A DNA stretch of 64,000 bases from positions 13,842,001 to 13,906,000 of the forward strand of contig JANTQA010000032.1 of the NCBI GenBank assembly GCA_027625915.1. The letters are read 5' to 3'. The notes beneath the pieces are model-generated. The model searched no databases. It was not told the DNA's origin and was given only the letters and a program-made list of their open reading frames with translations. Made by a program: the position numbers and the translations under genes. Source of the stretch: Anaeramoeba flamelloides. Lineage: Eukaryota; Metamonada; Anaeramoebidae. Shown one piece after another: positions 25,101 through 35,640 of the stretch. The stretch's first letter is position 1, and every line of letters starts with the position of its first letter.

Positions 25101-27242
25101 CCTAAGATCTCCCAAATGGATGATCCCTTTTGAGAGGGAATACATGAATTGACTACTTTCGCTTGGATGGAATTGTGAACATGTAATGACTTCAGATAAT
25201 TGTTCTAAATCATCAGGCTTTAAATCAACAATATCTTTTTATTTTTTTAGATTATTAATAGGTAATATTTTTAAGATTGAAAATTAATTTAAAATTGTTT
25301 TTAAGATTGTTAGTACAATAAAAAAATTTTCAAGATGTTTTGGTTTATTATGATATTATATTTTGTTTGTGTGTGTGTGTAAATTTATATTTATTTAATT
25401 TTCATTCTATTATTTCTTGCTTTTATTTTTTATTAATTTTCAAGACTGAAGTTTTAAAGTAAAATTTCAAACTTCGTATCAAAATATGTTGTTACCGAAT
25501 AAAAGCGTTTGTTATTAAATAATATTTTTTATTGAATGTACAAATACACCAATTCAATTTCAGTAATTTATTAAAATCTATTCTATTTTTTTTTTGATCT
25601 TTGTTAAAAAAATTTCAAAATTATTTCAGTTTTCTGTAAAAAGATAATATAAAAAACAGCAAACAAAAAATATATTTTCAAAAACAATTCTTTAATAAAG
25701 AATTTTAATGAATTAAACTAATAAACAAATTATAAATTAGGAGTTAATATAGACCACATGTTCTTTTTAAATCGGAAAAAATCAGGAATAATCTTTATCA
25801 CTTGTATTTAATTGGTGTACCAAAAAAAAAAAAAAAAAAAAATAAAGTAAAATTAAAAGAATCTATTTTCGAATAATTTGACACTTTGAATATTTTTAGA
25901 CTTTTTGTAATTATTGTTAATAAAGAAAAACTTTAAAAATACAAGCCAAAAGAAAAAATAAAAGTTCCTTACTAAAAGACTTGTCTGTTCTCTCAAGATG
26001 CCAAAGATTGATTCTTAATTCATCTGAAGAAATGAAAACCTCATCATCAGAACATAAAGAAATTGAATTTATATTATAAGCGTGTGCATTTCCATAGGTT
26101 CTTTTATTATAGGCTTCTTTGTTTATTTCTTCAACTTGGGTTTTTGGAAAAACTAAGTCTTTAGGGCTGTTGATTCCTTCGATCTCTTCGTGATCGATAT
26201 TAAGTTCAGTCACTAATTCGGTCTCTTTAGAAAAGATTTTCCAAAGTTTGATTGTTTGGTCTATTATAAAGAAGATTTTTGAATCGATTAAGAGAAGGCA
26301 AATAATTTAAAAAAACAATTAGTCCAAATCACAAAAAATAAATTAAAAAAAAAAAAGAAAAAATGAAAAAGGAATGACAAAATTAGAAGAAAAAAAGTAA
26401 CTCTTGAAGAAAAGTCTTTTTTGTGATTTAATAAAGGATCTAAAAAGAATATTATTTTCAAATCAAAAATGGTTGTGATGAATTTTTTAGTGTTGGGTTA
26501 ATCTTTTTATTTTTTATTAAAAAAAAAATTTGACTTTTTTGGTACGAGCAAAAGAACGGAAAAAAAAAAAAAAAAAAAAATAAAATAAAATAAAAAAGGA
26601 TTAAAAACAAAAAAAAAAAAAATATTACCATTTGTAGAAAGTAATAAATGTGATCTATTTCTTCTTTTGATCCATTGAATTTTATTAATTTTTTCTTCAA
26701 TATCAATACTTTTAAGATAATCAAATTCAGGTTCGTGAGATTGGAATTCTGTGTAAAATTTGTACTGTAAACCTTTTTTCTTTTTTGAGTTTTCTTCTTC
26801 TTCATCTTCTTCTTCTTTTTCTTCTTTAAAGAATTCTTCTTCTTCAAAATCACTTTCTTCATCACTTTCATTTGAAATCTTGAAAAGATTGAAATTTGTT
26901 CATTTTTCGATAAGTACAAATGTTGTTAATATTTTTTTGAATTTTTTTGAATTGGAAATTTAAAAAAAAGAAAATAAAAATAAAAAAAAAAAAATTTTTA
27001 AAAAAAATAAAAAAAGTAAACTGATAAAAAGTGAAGAACTCAAAGAGATCGTGGGTTGCAAAAATTTTTACACGGTTGCTTTGGAAAAGAATCACTCTTC
27101 CACCTCTATCGCCAACAGCAACATAATTTCCTGTTGAATCAAATTCAAGCGCAGAGATTTTGTCTTGTTCTGCGATCTTTTCGATTGAAGACTTGTCTCC
27201 AAAAATTTGTGAAACTCTCCACTTAAAAGGTACACCTTCCAT
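22125..27242 (-). CDS. PPP2R2: PP2A regulatory subunit B55 (PR55/Cdc55)
   Basis: The B55 WD40 subunit selects substrates for protein phosphatase 2A and acts in mitotic exit and signalling. Exons are 27072-27242, 26629-26878, 25973-26260, 24808-25234 and 22125-22428, all GT-AG. Phases agree at every junction, giving 479 residues (the family is usually about 450). Diagnostic family segments appear in order: [10 protein letters not shown] and [10 protein letters not shown] (exon 1), [14 protein letters not shown] and EEKINKIQW (exon 2), TIKLWK and [17 protein letters not shown] (exon 3), [15 protein letters not shown] and [13 protein letters not shown] (exon 4), and VITGSYEN with the closing blade [13 protein letters not shown] (exon 5). 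Exon 2 opens with an unusual acidic stretch (about 30 residues, mostly Glu and Asp) followed by KKKK, inserted in blade 1 between RVILF and EFQSHEPEF where animals and yeast have a short loop. The exact exon 1 donor (GTAAAA at 27071) is the least certain boundary. Confidence 0.95.
22429..24807 (-). other. Large last intron of the B55 gene
   Basis: A 2379-base intron with donor GTAAAT and acceptor AAAAG. The other three introns of the gene are 193, 368 and 738 bases. No nested gene, RNA or clear element was seen in it; it is simply AT-rich with many homopolymer runs. Confidence 0.8.
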
Positions 27243-27787
27243 TTTATAAGTTATTAAAAATGAAAAAAATAATAAAAAACTTGAAAATTGTTAAAAAATG
27301 AAAATTTTCTTCCTATTTTGCCATAAAAATGTTGATTTTTAAATGTATTTCAACTCATACAAAAGATTTCAAAGTCGAGAACACAAATCACTTTTCCTTA
27401 TTATTTTTCTCATGCTATTTAATTCAAGTATGGCAAAAATTTCAACTTGATTTGCAATGGTTTTCTTTTTTAAATCCAATTTACTTAAGGACGTAGTTTG
27501 TACTGTTTTGCAGAATACTAAAAAGTTTGGAAAATGTGGTGTTAATTTTTTGCAATTTCTTTTACAAACAAATGTTCTAAAATATATTTCAGGTTATTCG
27601 TTAATTTCACATTTCTCTTTTATCTTTATAGCTTCCGATTTGGTCACTTACCGCACTAATTTAATAGAAAGAATTTAAATATTTTCAAAATAAAAATTGA
27701 AAAAAAACATTGGTATTATTTATACTTCTTAGCTTATCAAGACAAGAAAATTAAAAATAACCGTCTTGTAAATGTACTCTTGTCAAA
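27243..27787. other. Upstream region of the B55 gene
   Basis: Holds the presumed promoter of the leftward B55 gene. A 73-codon plus-strand ORF (27457-27678) was not called because it has no domain and an irregular composition. No TATA or other box can be picked out against the AT background. Confidence 0.4.
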
Positions 27788-28240
27788 AGAGTGTGTATCA
27801 AAATGTTTGTCCTGTGTTTCTAAATAAAAAAAATGTGTTTTTTTTTTATAGAAGAACTAAACATTAATCGATCAAAGAAACTGACAATGAATGCTAAATA
27901 AATATTATTTTGGTTTCTTAAAGTTCTATTATTAAGTGAAATTCTAAAAATGAAGGATCAATTTGAAAAATTTATCTCAAAAAATAGAGTGAAATTTTTG
28001 AGAGAGTTTTTTTCAATAAAACAAACAAAAAAATTCAAAAAAAATTGAGAAAATTATGAAAAATTTTCATAATTTATGTTCATGAATAAATTAAAATTTA
28101 CTAAAAAAATCAAGCTATTGATCTTTAAAATTGGTTTAAATTGGGTACAATATGATAGTAGAATTAGATGTTACCTTTAAACAAGATGAAAAAAAGACAT
28201 GGATTATACTATTTGCAACAGCGATTATAGTCTTTGGGCA
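27788..28240. repeat. Dispersed repeat family T, copy 1
   Basis: Matches 45337-45760 in the same direction. Shared words include GGTTTCTTAAAGTTCTATTA, GAAAATTTATCTC-AAAAAAT and GGATTATA near the right end. Copy 2 has a short inverted terminal word (GTGTTTCAAAATA) at both ends, which suggests a small TIR element. Boundaries are approximate. A third fragment, inverted, lies at 54840-54965. Confidence 0.6.
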
Positions 28241-29867
28241 CACATTATTTTGATCACTGTAACTAGAAAATTCAAATAAATAGACATCCCTTGAAAATTT
28301 CAAAATGAATTCAAAATCTTAGAACAATAAACCAAACTTACTTTTAATTTGATTTTCCAAATTTTTTTTTTGTTTTTAAAAGTTTGATCCAATTTTCTGA
28401 ATATTGAAAAAGTTCGAAATTCAACCAATTTTCTAAATATAAACAAAAAAATTTTTTTCTAATAAGTAGATTGAAATTTTAAGATCGGCGAAGGAAGTAT
28501 ACAGAATAAATTTTTTTAAAAAAGTACTACGTTCTGAATTTCAGTATTAAAAATGTTCTAAATTTAAAAACCCATTACCAAAAATATTTACAACTACTAA
28601 AAAATAATCTAAAATTTTTGATTCAAAGAACAATTCAAATCAATTTATTCTTTTTATTGAATATAAAAAAATACCAGAAAAAACAACCAAACTATTAAAT
28701 TAAAAATTTTGTCATAATGCTTTTTTACAATCAAGAAAATTCAACTTTGGACTTAAAAATTACTTTATATATAATTTAATACTTTTATAAAGATTGATTT
28801 TAATAAAGATATTTTAAAATAAATTTGCCTCACTTCCTTGGAAATAGCTTAAATAATCAAACTATAATAATTAACTACCATTTATTGATTCTTGATAATA
28901 AGTCAATTGGTTTCTTAATATTGTATTACATATATAAAATCTATTAAAATTTATTATCTCGATTATGTCTTGTATTTTTTAGGGGTCAAAATTTGTGTTT
29001 ATTATGTTCTTTTTGATCTAAAAAATCATTTTTATAACCTTTTTAAACTTGAAAAAGTTTCAAATAGAATTGAAAACATATATATGTATTTTATTGTTTT
29101 AAAAAAACATTTTTACCCTTTCCATATTTCCAGTTTTTTTATTGAAATCGGTCGTACATTGTTTTCACTAAAAAAATTCTTATTTTTTTTTTTTTTCATT
29201 TTTTGGGAAATATTTCATCCAACATAGTTTGTAATAAATAACTTATTTCATTGATTCAATCAATATTAATGAGTGCTTCTTAAATTTTCTAAAAAACCCG
29301 AAAAAAAAATTTACCCGAAAAAAATTTTTTAATCAAAATTGACCAAATACAATTATTTTGGTAAGTGTTGTCTAATTTCAGCGTATTTTTTAATTTTTTG
29401 ATATAAATTTTGGTTTTAAAACTTAATTTCTTATTTTTTGGTAATTTTTCAAAAAAAAGTAAAATTTAAAAAATATTGGATTATTTTTTTTTCATTTTTA
29501 TAAATTATTTTAAACGATCAAGTGAAAATGATAAATTCATAGAAAAGTTAGTTCATTTTTGTCTTCTTATTATTGTCAACAAATTTTTTAAAATAATTAA
29601 AACCTGATTAATTTTTGTAAATAAATTTTGTTTGATCCTTGAATAAAAAGTCCAAAAAAACTTTCCCACACAACACTCCAATACAATTTCTATTGAACCA
29701 AACAATTGTATTTTGAAAGAAAACCCCACAAACAAGAAAAATTGTCAAAAAAACAAATAAAAAAACATATTTTGGGTACTTGGTAAGGTTTTGTTCTGTT
29801 CAAAATACCAAACAGGGCAAATCTTAGTCTTGAAAGTAGTCTTGTAAAACCTTAATTTAAGAAAAAA
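28241..29867. other. Intergenic, no gene seen
   Basis: AT-rich sequence without supported genes. ORFs at 28970-29227 (+) and 29553-29735 (-) are Phe/Ile-rich and show no domain. Confidence 0.45.
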
Positions 29868-30095
29868 CTAAATGAAAATAAGAATTTCGGTGTAAGGATT
29901 GTTATGATTTAGGAAGACAATACAATAATTTAAGAAACCCAAAGGCCAACAATCATAGTATATGTGGTCTTCTAAAGTTAGAGTTGTTGATTGAGAGTTT
30001 GAAATGATCTTCATTTTTTGGTTACAAAATCTTGATTCTGTTTCAATTTCATTTCCATGTTTCTTAATTAGGATGTTCGAGTTTACATATCTCAA
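29868..30095 (-). CDS. Possible small protein or exon, 75 codons, unrecognised
   Basis: An ATG-initiated frame of 75 residues. It has mixed, protein-like composition (for example LTLEDHIYYDCWPLGFLNYC) and none of the Lys or Phe homopolymers that mark chance ORFs here. It contains four Cys and ends in a hydrophobic stretch. No family is recognised. It could be a single-exon gene, one exon of a longer gene, or a remnant inside a repeat. No neighbour argues for a role. Confidence 0.25.
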   Translation of the reverse strand: MRYVNSNILIKKHGNEIETESRFCNQKMKIISNSQSTTLTLEDHIYYDCWPLGFLNYCIVFLNHNNPYTEILIFI

Positions 30096-31630
30096 ATTTT
30101 TTTGAATTTTTCATTAAAAAATACACTGAAAATGATTTTTTGATCCAAATAGTTGGAAATTTCCTTGACCTTAGCTTTGTAATTTAAATGATATTTACAA
30201 AAGTTTTTTAAGACAACGTGGAGAATTTCGGAATAAGTGTTTAAAGAAACAAAAATCGAAAACTGAGAAAGAATTTTTGTCTAAGTTTAATTTCCTGAAA
30301 TTTTTCTTGGAAAATCTTTTTGTTTATTACACAAGTATAAATTGAAAAAAATTGAATTTATAAATATTGGATCTCTGGGTGAAATACTCATCGATCCAAA
30401 ATCCAAATAATCTGGAAATTTGATTTTTCAAGTTTAGAGCTCTTTATCTCCTCTATTTTAGAAGTTATTCTCAATTTTCAATTTTATCAAAAAAAAAATT
30501 TTTTTTTTGAAATTTTGAATTTTTCATTTCTAAAAAAGGTCCAATTTTAACAAAATAATATTTTTTTTTTGGTGTTTTAAAGATTATCTTACTAGGGTAA
30601 TTTTCAATCAAAAATATGATTTTAGTGAAAAAAATTGAAAAAATGAAGGTTTAAAAAAAAATTTATTTTGAAAATTTTTTTACTTTTCTTTTGATTTTCT
30701 TATTTTTTGATTTACTCAAATATTATATTTATAATATATTTTAAAATAAAAAAGTTATAAATTTTTAAATTTGAAAATTTTTTTTATTACATTAAAAAAA
30801 AATTTTTTTTAATTTTGAAATTTTTTTTTCACTTTTATCAAAGTTAATTATAAAAATACATAAGTTACTGTGAATATTAGTTGATAAAATGAAATATAAA
30901 AAATAATTTAAATATAGACAAAAATTTGTTTTCAAAAATTTTTTAATTTGATTTTTTTTGTGAAGTTTTTAAAATTAAACTTAATGAGGGTTAGAGGTTT
31001 CGAAAATATTTAGTATTTAAAATCGGTGTTTTTGACTTTTTTAAAAATTGAAAATTATAAAATATATTTATAAAAAATTTTTTACAAAATATTTTTTAAA
31101 GTACTAAAAATTGGTAACTTTGAAAAAAAAATTTTTTTTTAAATATCTCAAAAATATGATTTTTATTTTTATTCTAACTGAAAAAACAATGTTTAAAAAA
31201 AATTTTTTTCTAATTGGAAAACTCAAGTAAAATTTCATTTTTTTTAAAATTTATCATAAAAAAATTCACATTACTAATATTTTGAAAAAAAAATTAGTAG
31301 ACCTCATCTTATTTTATCTAAATATTCATTTTTTCAAATTTTTGATAGTGTTTTCACTAGAAAAATATAAAAAAATGCTAAAACAATTCAAAAAATTTTT
31401 ACTAGAGTTTCCTATTAAAATGATTTTTTTCAAAAAAAATATTTTTTTATATGTTTTTTTAATTCAATTTTAAATTTGATAATTTTTTTACAATGAAAAA
31501 AAAAAAAAAATTCTTTTTAATCGTAAAAAACAGTTTTTTTTTCAAAAAAAAAATAAATTAGAAAAATTACTCAATTAAAAATTCAATTTTATTATCTTCA
31601 GAATTTTATAATTTTAAAATATCCAATAAT
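30096..31630. other. Low-complexity A/T spacer, possible old TIR element
   Basis: Long blocks of A runs facing T runs (about 30480-31560) that could fold on themselves. A short word ACACTGAAAA at about 30123 is mirrored by TTTTTTCAGTGTG at about 31889, so an element of about 1.8 kb is possible. Ten bases are not enough to prove it. No gene was seen. Confidence 0.3.
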
Positions 31631-31710
31631 TACTCATTATCTCAGCGGTAGAGCACCGAGATCTCAAAATTTGAAAAGTGTGTTTCCGGAGTTCGATTCC
31701 TGATAAGATC
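31631..31710 (+). pseudogene. tRNA-like pseudogene or tRNA-derived repeat head
   Basis: Contains a good A-box region (TCTCAGCGGTAGAGC) and a good B-box word (GTTCGATTCC) at tRNA-like spacing, followed by a long T run from about 31724. It does not fold as a tRNA: the acceptor ends TACTCAT and TAAGATC do not pair, the anticodon stem has no 3' partner, and the T stem has several mismatches. If it were a tRNA, the loop would show CTC at the anticodon position. It is best read as a decayed tRNA or the Pol III head of a SINE-like repeat. Confidence 0.4.
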
Positions 31711-34030
31711 AATTAAATTAATAGTTTTTTTTTTTTTTTTTTTTTAATTTTTAAATATAATTTGATCAATTAAAGTATACATGTTTGCTACCTGAATTTA
31801 CCTTTAAATCTTTTCAAATTTTTTTTTTTCAAAAATTCAAATACTCTTTAGGTACCAAAATTCGGATAAATACTGGAAACTAAGTAGTTTTTTCAGTGTG
31901 AGGAGTAGAAGATTTTAAATTATAGATATAAACTAAAACCTACAATTAAAAAAAAATTTTTTTTTTTTTAAAAAAAAAAACTTTAAAATTCATTTTAATC
32001 TATGGGTGTCACTATATAAAAAATATAAAAACAATCTCAATTTTTTATTTTTTTTTGGGGCTCTTATATTTTTCGAGTTATTGCTCAAAATAGTTGTGAA
32101 AAATCACTATTAAAAAATTTGTATATAAAAATCGATTTTGGGCAATATCTCGAAAACTAGACGTCCTAGAGACTTCTAAACACCAAAAATCGAAATTTAA
32201 GAAAATTTTGAAGTTGTTGAGCAAAAAATAAATTTTTTGATCCCAGTTTTTTATTTACTCTTGTGGTAACAAATAGAAACGTGGGTTTTTTTTACTGAAT
32301 TAATTGTATTTGAATTATTAAACAAGAAAAAAATTCACTAAATTTTCCTGTTTTTATTTCACAAATAGAGTTATCAAAGAAATAGGTTGAGATTTGTTAA
32401 GATATTATAAATATACAAATAGGGAAATGAAAATAAAGTAAAACTATTCACCTATTTGTTGAACAAATTAGAAAATCTTGCTTTTTTTTCAGAATAATCT
32501 TCACTTTTCCAAGGTTACTAATTTTCGAAAGTAGTCAAAGTAGAAAAGTTGTTCAGTAAACACCAAGAAAACTTCTATCGAATTGTGTGTTGTGAAAAAA
32601 ACTTATTTTTTTTTTTTTTTTTTGGTAATTTGGAAAAAATATTTGTAGTTTATTTTACAAAGAACGATCATGTTTGAGAAATTGTTTAGTGTTCTTTAGG
32701 TTTTGTATTTTTCTTCAAATTGTTTTCAGTTACTTAATTTTTGATTTTTTTTGTGAAAGACCTTCAATCAAAAAAATTGGTGTATCTAAAATGTGTTTCT
32801 CGATTTTTGAAATGGAATTTGGAAAAGTTAGAAAAAGTTTATGTGCTCTTATCTCAATTAATGGGTTAATAATAAATATTTAAAGAGTTTTTTCGAGAAC
32901 TTGTTTAAATGAAAAATAATAAAAACATAATGAAATTCACAAATAATAAAATCAAAAATAGGTGTTTAATAAGAAATTAGGAGTATAATTGTGAATTTTC
33001 TTTGACAAAAGGGTTTTGTATTTAAGTTAACTTTAAACTTTGACTTGATTATTTTTTGTTAATGTTGAAAAGAAAGAAAAGGAAAAAAAATTAAAAAAAA
33101 ACTTTTTTTGATTAGCTAATCATCAAATTAAATTCAAAAGATTGTCCAAGGGTATGTCTAAAATTATGTGTTAGTTTAAAACAAAGAAAAAAATTTAATT
33201 CACTTTTTTAAAAATTTGAACTTGTAAATAAAATTTGAAATTAAAGTTACTAAAAGTCAACTAATAAAAAAACCAAGTCCAGTTATCATAAATTACTTGA
33301 AATAAGAAGTTAAAAAATTTCAGGTAAATTTTTTTTTCAGGTTTTTTTGCAAAAATTTACTAATTTACCAATATTAATATTAAAATTAATTTGGTATTTT
33401 CAATTAATAAATACCCCCACTAACAAAGATGATATTTTATGATATGTAAGCAAAAATGTCTCTACTTTTTTTGGAGATATCTAATAACAAATTAATTATT
33501 GTATCATCTCGATCTTTTCCAGTTGGTATTTTATTCCAAATATTAAAAATTTGAATTTTTTTTTTATTATTTCTCAATTTATTAAAAATTTTTAAAAATT
33601 ACATGAATTTCAATTTATCATAAAAAAAATTAAGATACATAATCAAAATAATTATTTTAATACTAATAGTTTGTTGAGTGTTTATTGTGAATACTTAGAA
33701 AAGAGTATTACATATATCATTTTTTAATATTTTTCAACGACAATAAATAAATAAATAAAAAATTATTATTTCTGATCTTCAAGGGTTCAATTTTTGGTTA
33801 TTTAATCTTCTATTATTGAAACCAGATTAAATTTCAAGTTTTTTTGTGAATACAAACTACCATTGATCACTTTAACTAAAATAAATTCAAAATAAAAATG
33901 TTTTGAAAATTTTTCATTATCTTTTTTCAACTTTTAAAATAAAAACTTGAAAAATTAAGAATTGTTTTTTCTAAAAATTAATTGGAAACAATTAATTCTT
34001 TGAGAAAAGAGAAATAATTCCCCTAAAGTA
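31711..34030. other. Intergenic, no gene seen
   Basis: AT-rich region with the hairpin described at 32071-32155. The plus-strand ORF at 32674-32883 lacks any recognisable domain. No other feature was found. Confidence 0.45.
32071..32155. repeat. Imperfect hairpin
   Basis: Arms 32071-32091 and 32135-32155 pair at 19 of 21 positions (core TCGAG.TATTG against CAATA.CTCGA) around a 43-base loop. The flanks carry less AT-rich words (CTAGACGTCCTAGAGAC). It may be part of an older foldback element; no boundaries or target duplication were visible. Confidence 0.5.
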
Positions 34031-34228
34031 CAGTAAGTTTCACTTTTAAGACACAAACTTTCTACGAAATTTAAGGCACAAAAAAAAATCTCAAATTAAG
34101 GCACAAAATTCAAATTCTAGTAAAAATAAATTGTAAAAATTAAAATTACAAATTTTGTGCCTTAATTTGAGATTTTTTTGTGCCTTAATTTTCGTTGAAA
34201 GTTTGTGCCTTAAAAGTGAAACTGACTG
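34031..34228. mobile_element. Palindromic Tc1/mariner-type MITE (F1)
   Basis: 198-base foldback flanked by TA on both sides. The arms of about 80 bases are near-perfect inverted copies around an AT-only centre. Each arm carries the word GGCACAAA (or its diverged form) three times at about 25-base spacing. The ends CAGTAAGTTTC and GAAACTGACTG with a TA duplication are typical of the Tc1/mariner group. Non-coding. Confidence 0.85.
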
Positions 34229-34789
34229 TATATTATTGTGTGTTTTTACTGTTTGTTACAAAATAAATGGTAAACAATTTTCATTCAGCTCCAACAAAAT
34301 TTATTTTAAATTTACATGGTTTTATTCAAAAATTTGAAGAATCAATGGCTCAATAAATGTATTCCAGATAACCAAAAAAACACAGAAAGTCCCATATTTA
34401 GCTTTTCTTAAAATAAAAATCTTTTCTTTATTTTTTATTTACTAATATATTGTATTTCATATCCCAGAGAATCTAAAATTCCAATAATCTTGAAATCAAT
34501 TGTACTACTGAAAAATAAACCAAATAACTATTAATATAAATTTAATTTGCCATTTTTAGATAATATACTCCATCTGAATATTTTTTTCACAGTCAATACC
34601 TAAAGATTTAATAATTGATAAATCTTTTGAAATTTTGTTTTATCTTTATTAAGGTATAAATATAAATTGGATTTTTGTTTCATAACTTTAAATACAGTCT
34701 TTCCAAATCTACCATAAAATTCTAAATAGAATAAAAATGAGTTTTCTATTCTTATTTTCCATTTTCAAAAAATTCGGAAATAAGAGTTA

Positions 34790-34986
34790 CAGTCAGTTTC
34801 ACTTTTAAGGCACAAACTTTCAACGAAATTTAAGGCACAATAAAAATCCCAAATTAAAGCACAAAATTCAGATTCTTGTAAAAATAAATTGTAAAAATTA
34901 AAATTCGAAATCTTGTGCCTTAATTTGAAATTTTTTTGTGCCTTAAATTTCGTTGAAAGTTTGTTCTTTAAAAATGAAACTGACTG
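34790..34986. mobile_element. Palindromic Tc1/mariner-type MITE (F1)
   Basis: 197 bases, flanked by TA at 34788-34789 and 34987-34988. Ends CAGTCAGTTTCAC and AATGAAACTGACTG. It closely matches the copies at 34031 and 35444; the three lie within 1.6 kb of one another. Confidence 0.85.
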
Positions 34987-35443
34987 TATTATTCGAAAAA
35001 AAAAATTAGTTTTATTTAAAATTTTATGGTAACCTTGGAACGGTTGTATAATTTGGAAATTAATCCATTTTCATTTTCTTTTATAGTTAATATTAAATCA
35101 ACACTAAACACAAGATTATGATTAATTATTGGTATTAGTCTCCCAAAAAGAAAAGGTTAAAAAAGTGTAAATATTCTAGATAATTATAGCACCCCTTGAA
35201 ATCTACCTAGTATTTCATTGTGATAATATTTTATTTAAAAATTTACTTACAATTATATTTAAAATTAACTGTTTTATTATATTTCTCATAATTTTTAAAA
35301 CTAATTGAATTAAATAAAATATATTGATATCCATCATTATATTAAAATAGTTATTGTTTTTATTTTTAGTATTTTATTTTGACTCATAATAACTATTTTT
35401 AATAATTTCATAACTCAATACGAGAATCATATTTTTTTGTATA

Positions 35444-35640
35444 CAGTCAATTTCACTTTTAAGGCACAAACTTTCAACGAAATTTAAGGTACAAAAAAAT
35501 CTCAAATTAAAGCACATTTTTTGGAATTTTAATTTTCACAAATTATTTCACTAGAATTTGAATTTTGTGCCTTAATTTGAGATTTTTTTTTGTGCCTTAA
35601 ATTTCGTAGAAAGTTTGTGTCTTAAAAGTGAAACTGACTG
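35444..35640. mobile_element. Palindromic Tc1/mariner-type MITE (F1)
   Basis: 197 bases, flanked by TA at 35442-35443 and 35641-35642. Ends CAGTCAATTTCAC and GTGAAACTGACTG. The central loop differs from its neighbours while the arms are conserved. Confidence 0.85.

Noticed and set aside
26458-26919. 153-codon minus-strand ORF
   Set aside because: It mixes an out-of-frame reading of B55 exon 2 with the following intron.
27457-27678. 73-codon ORF upstream of B55
   Set aside because: No domain, AT-driven composition, and it lies in the presumed promoter region.
31631-31710. Functional tRNA-Glu(CTC)
   Set aside because: Acceptor, anticodon and T stems do not pair, so it was called a tRNA-like pseudogene.
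32674-32883. 69-codon plus-strand ORF
   Set aside because: No domain and no supporting splice partners.
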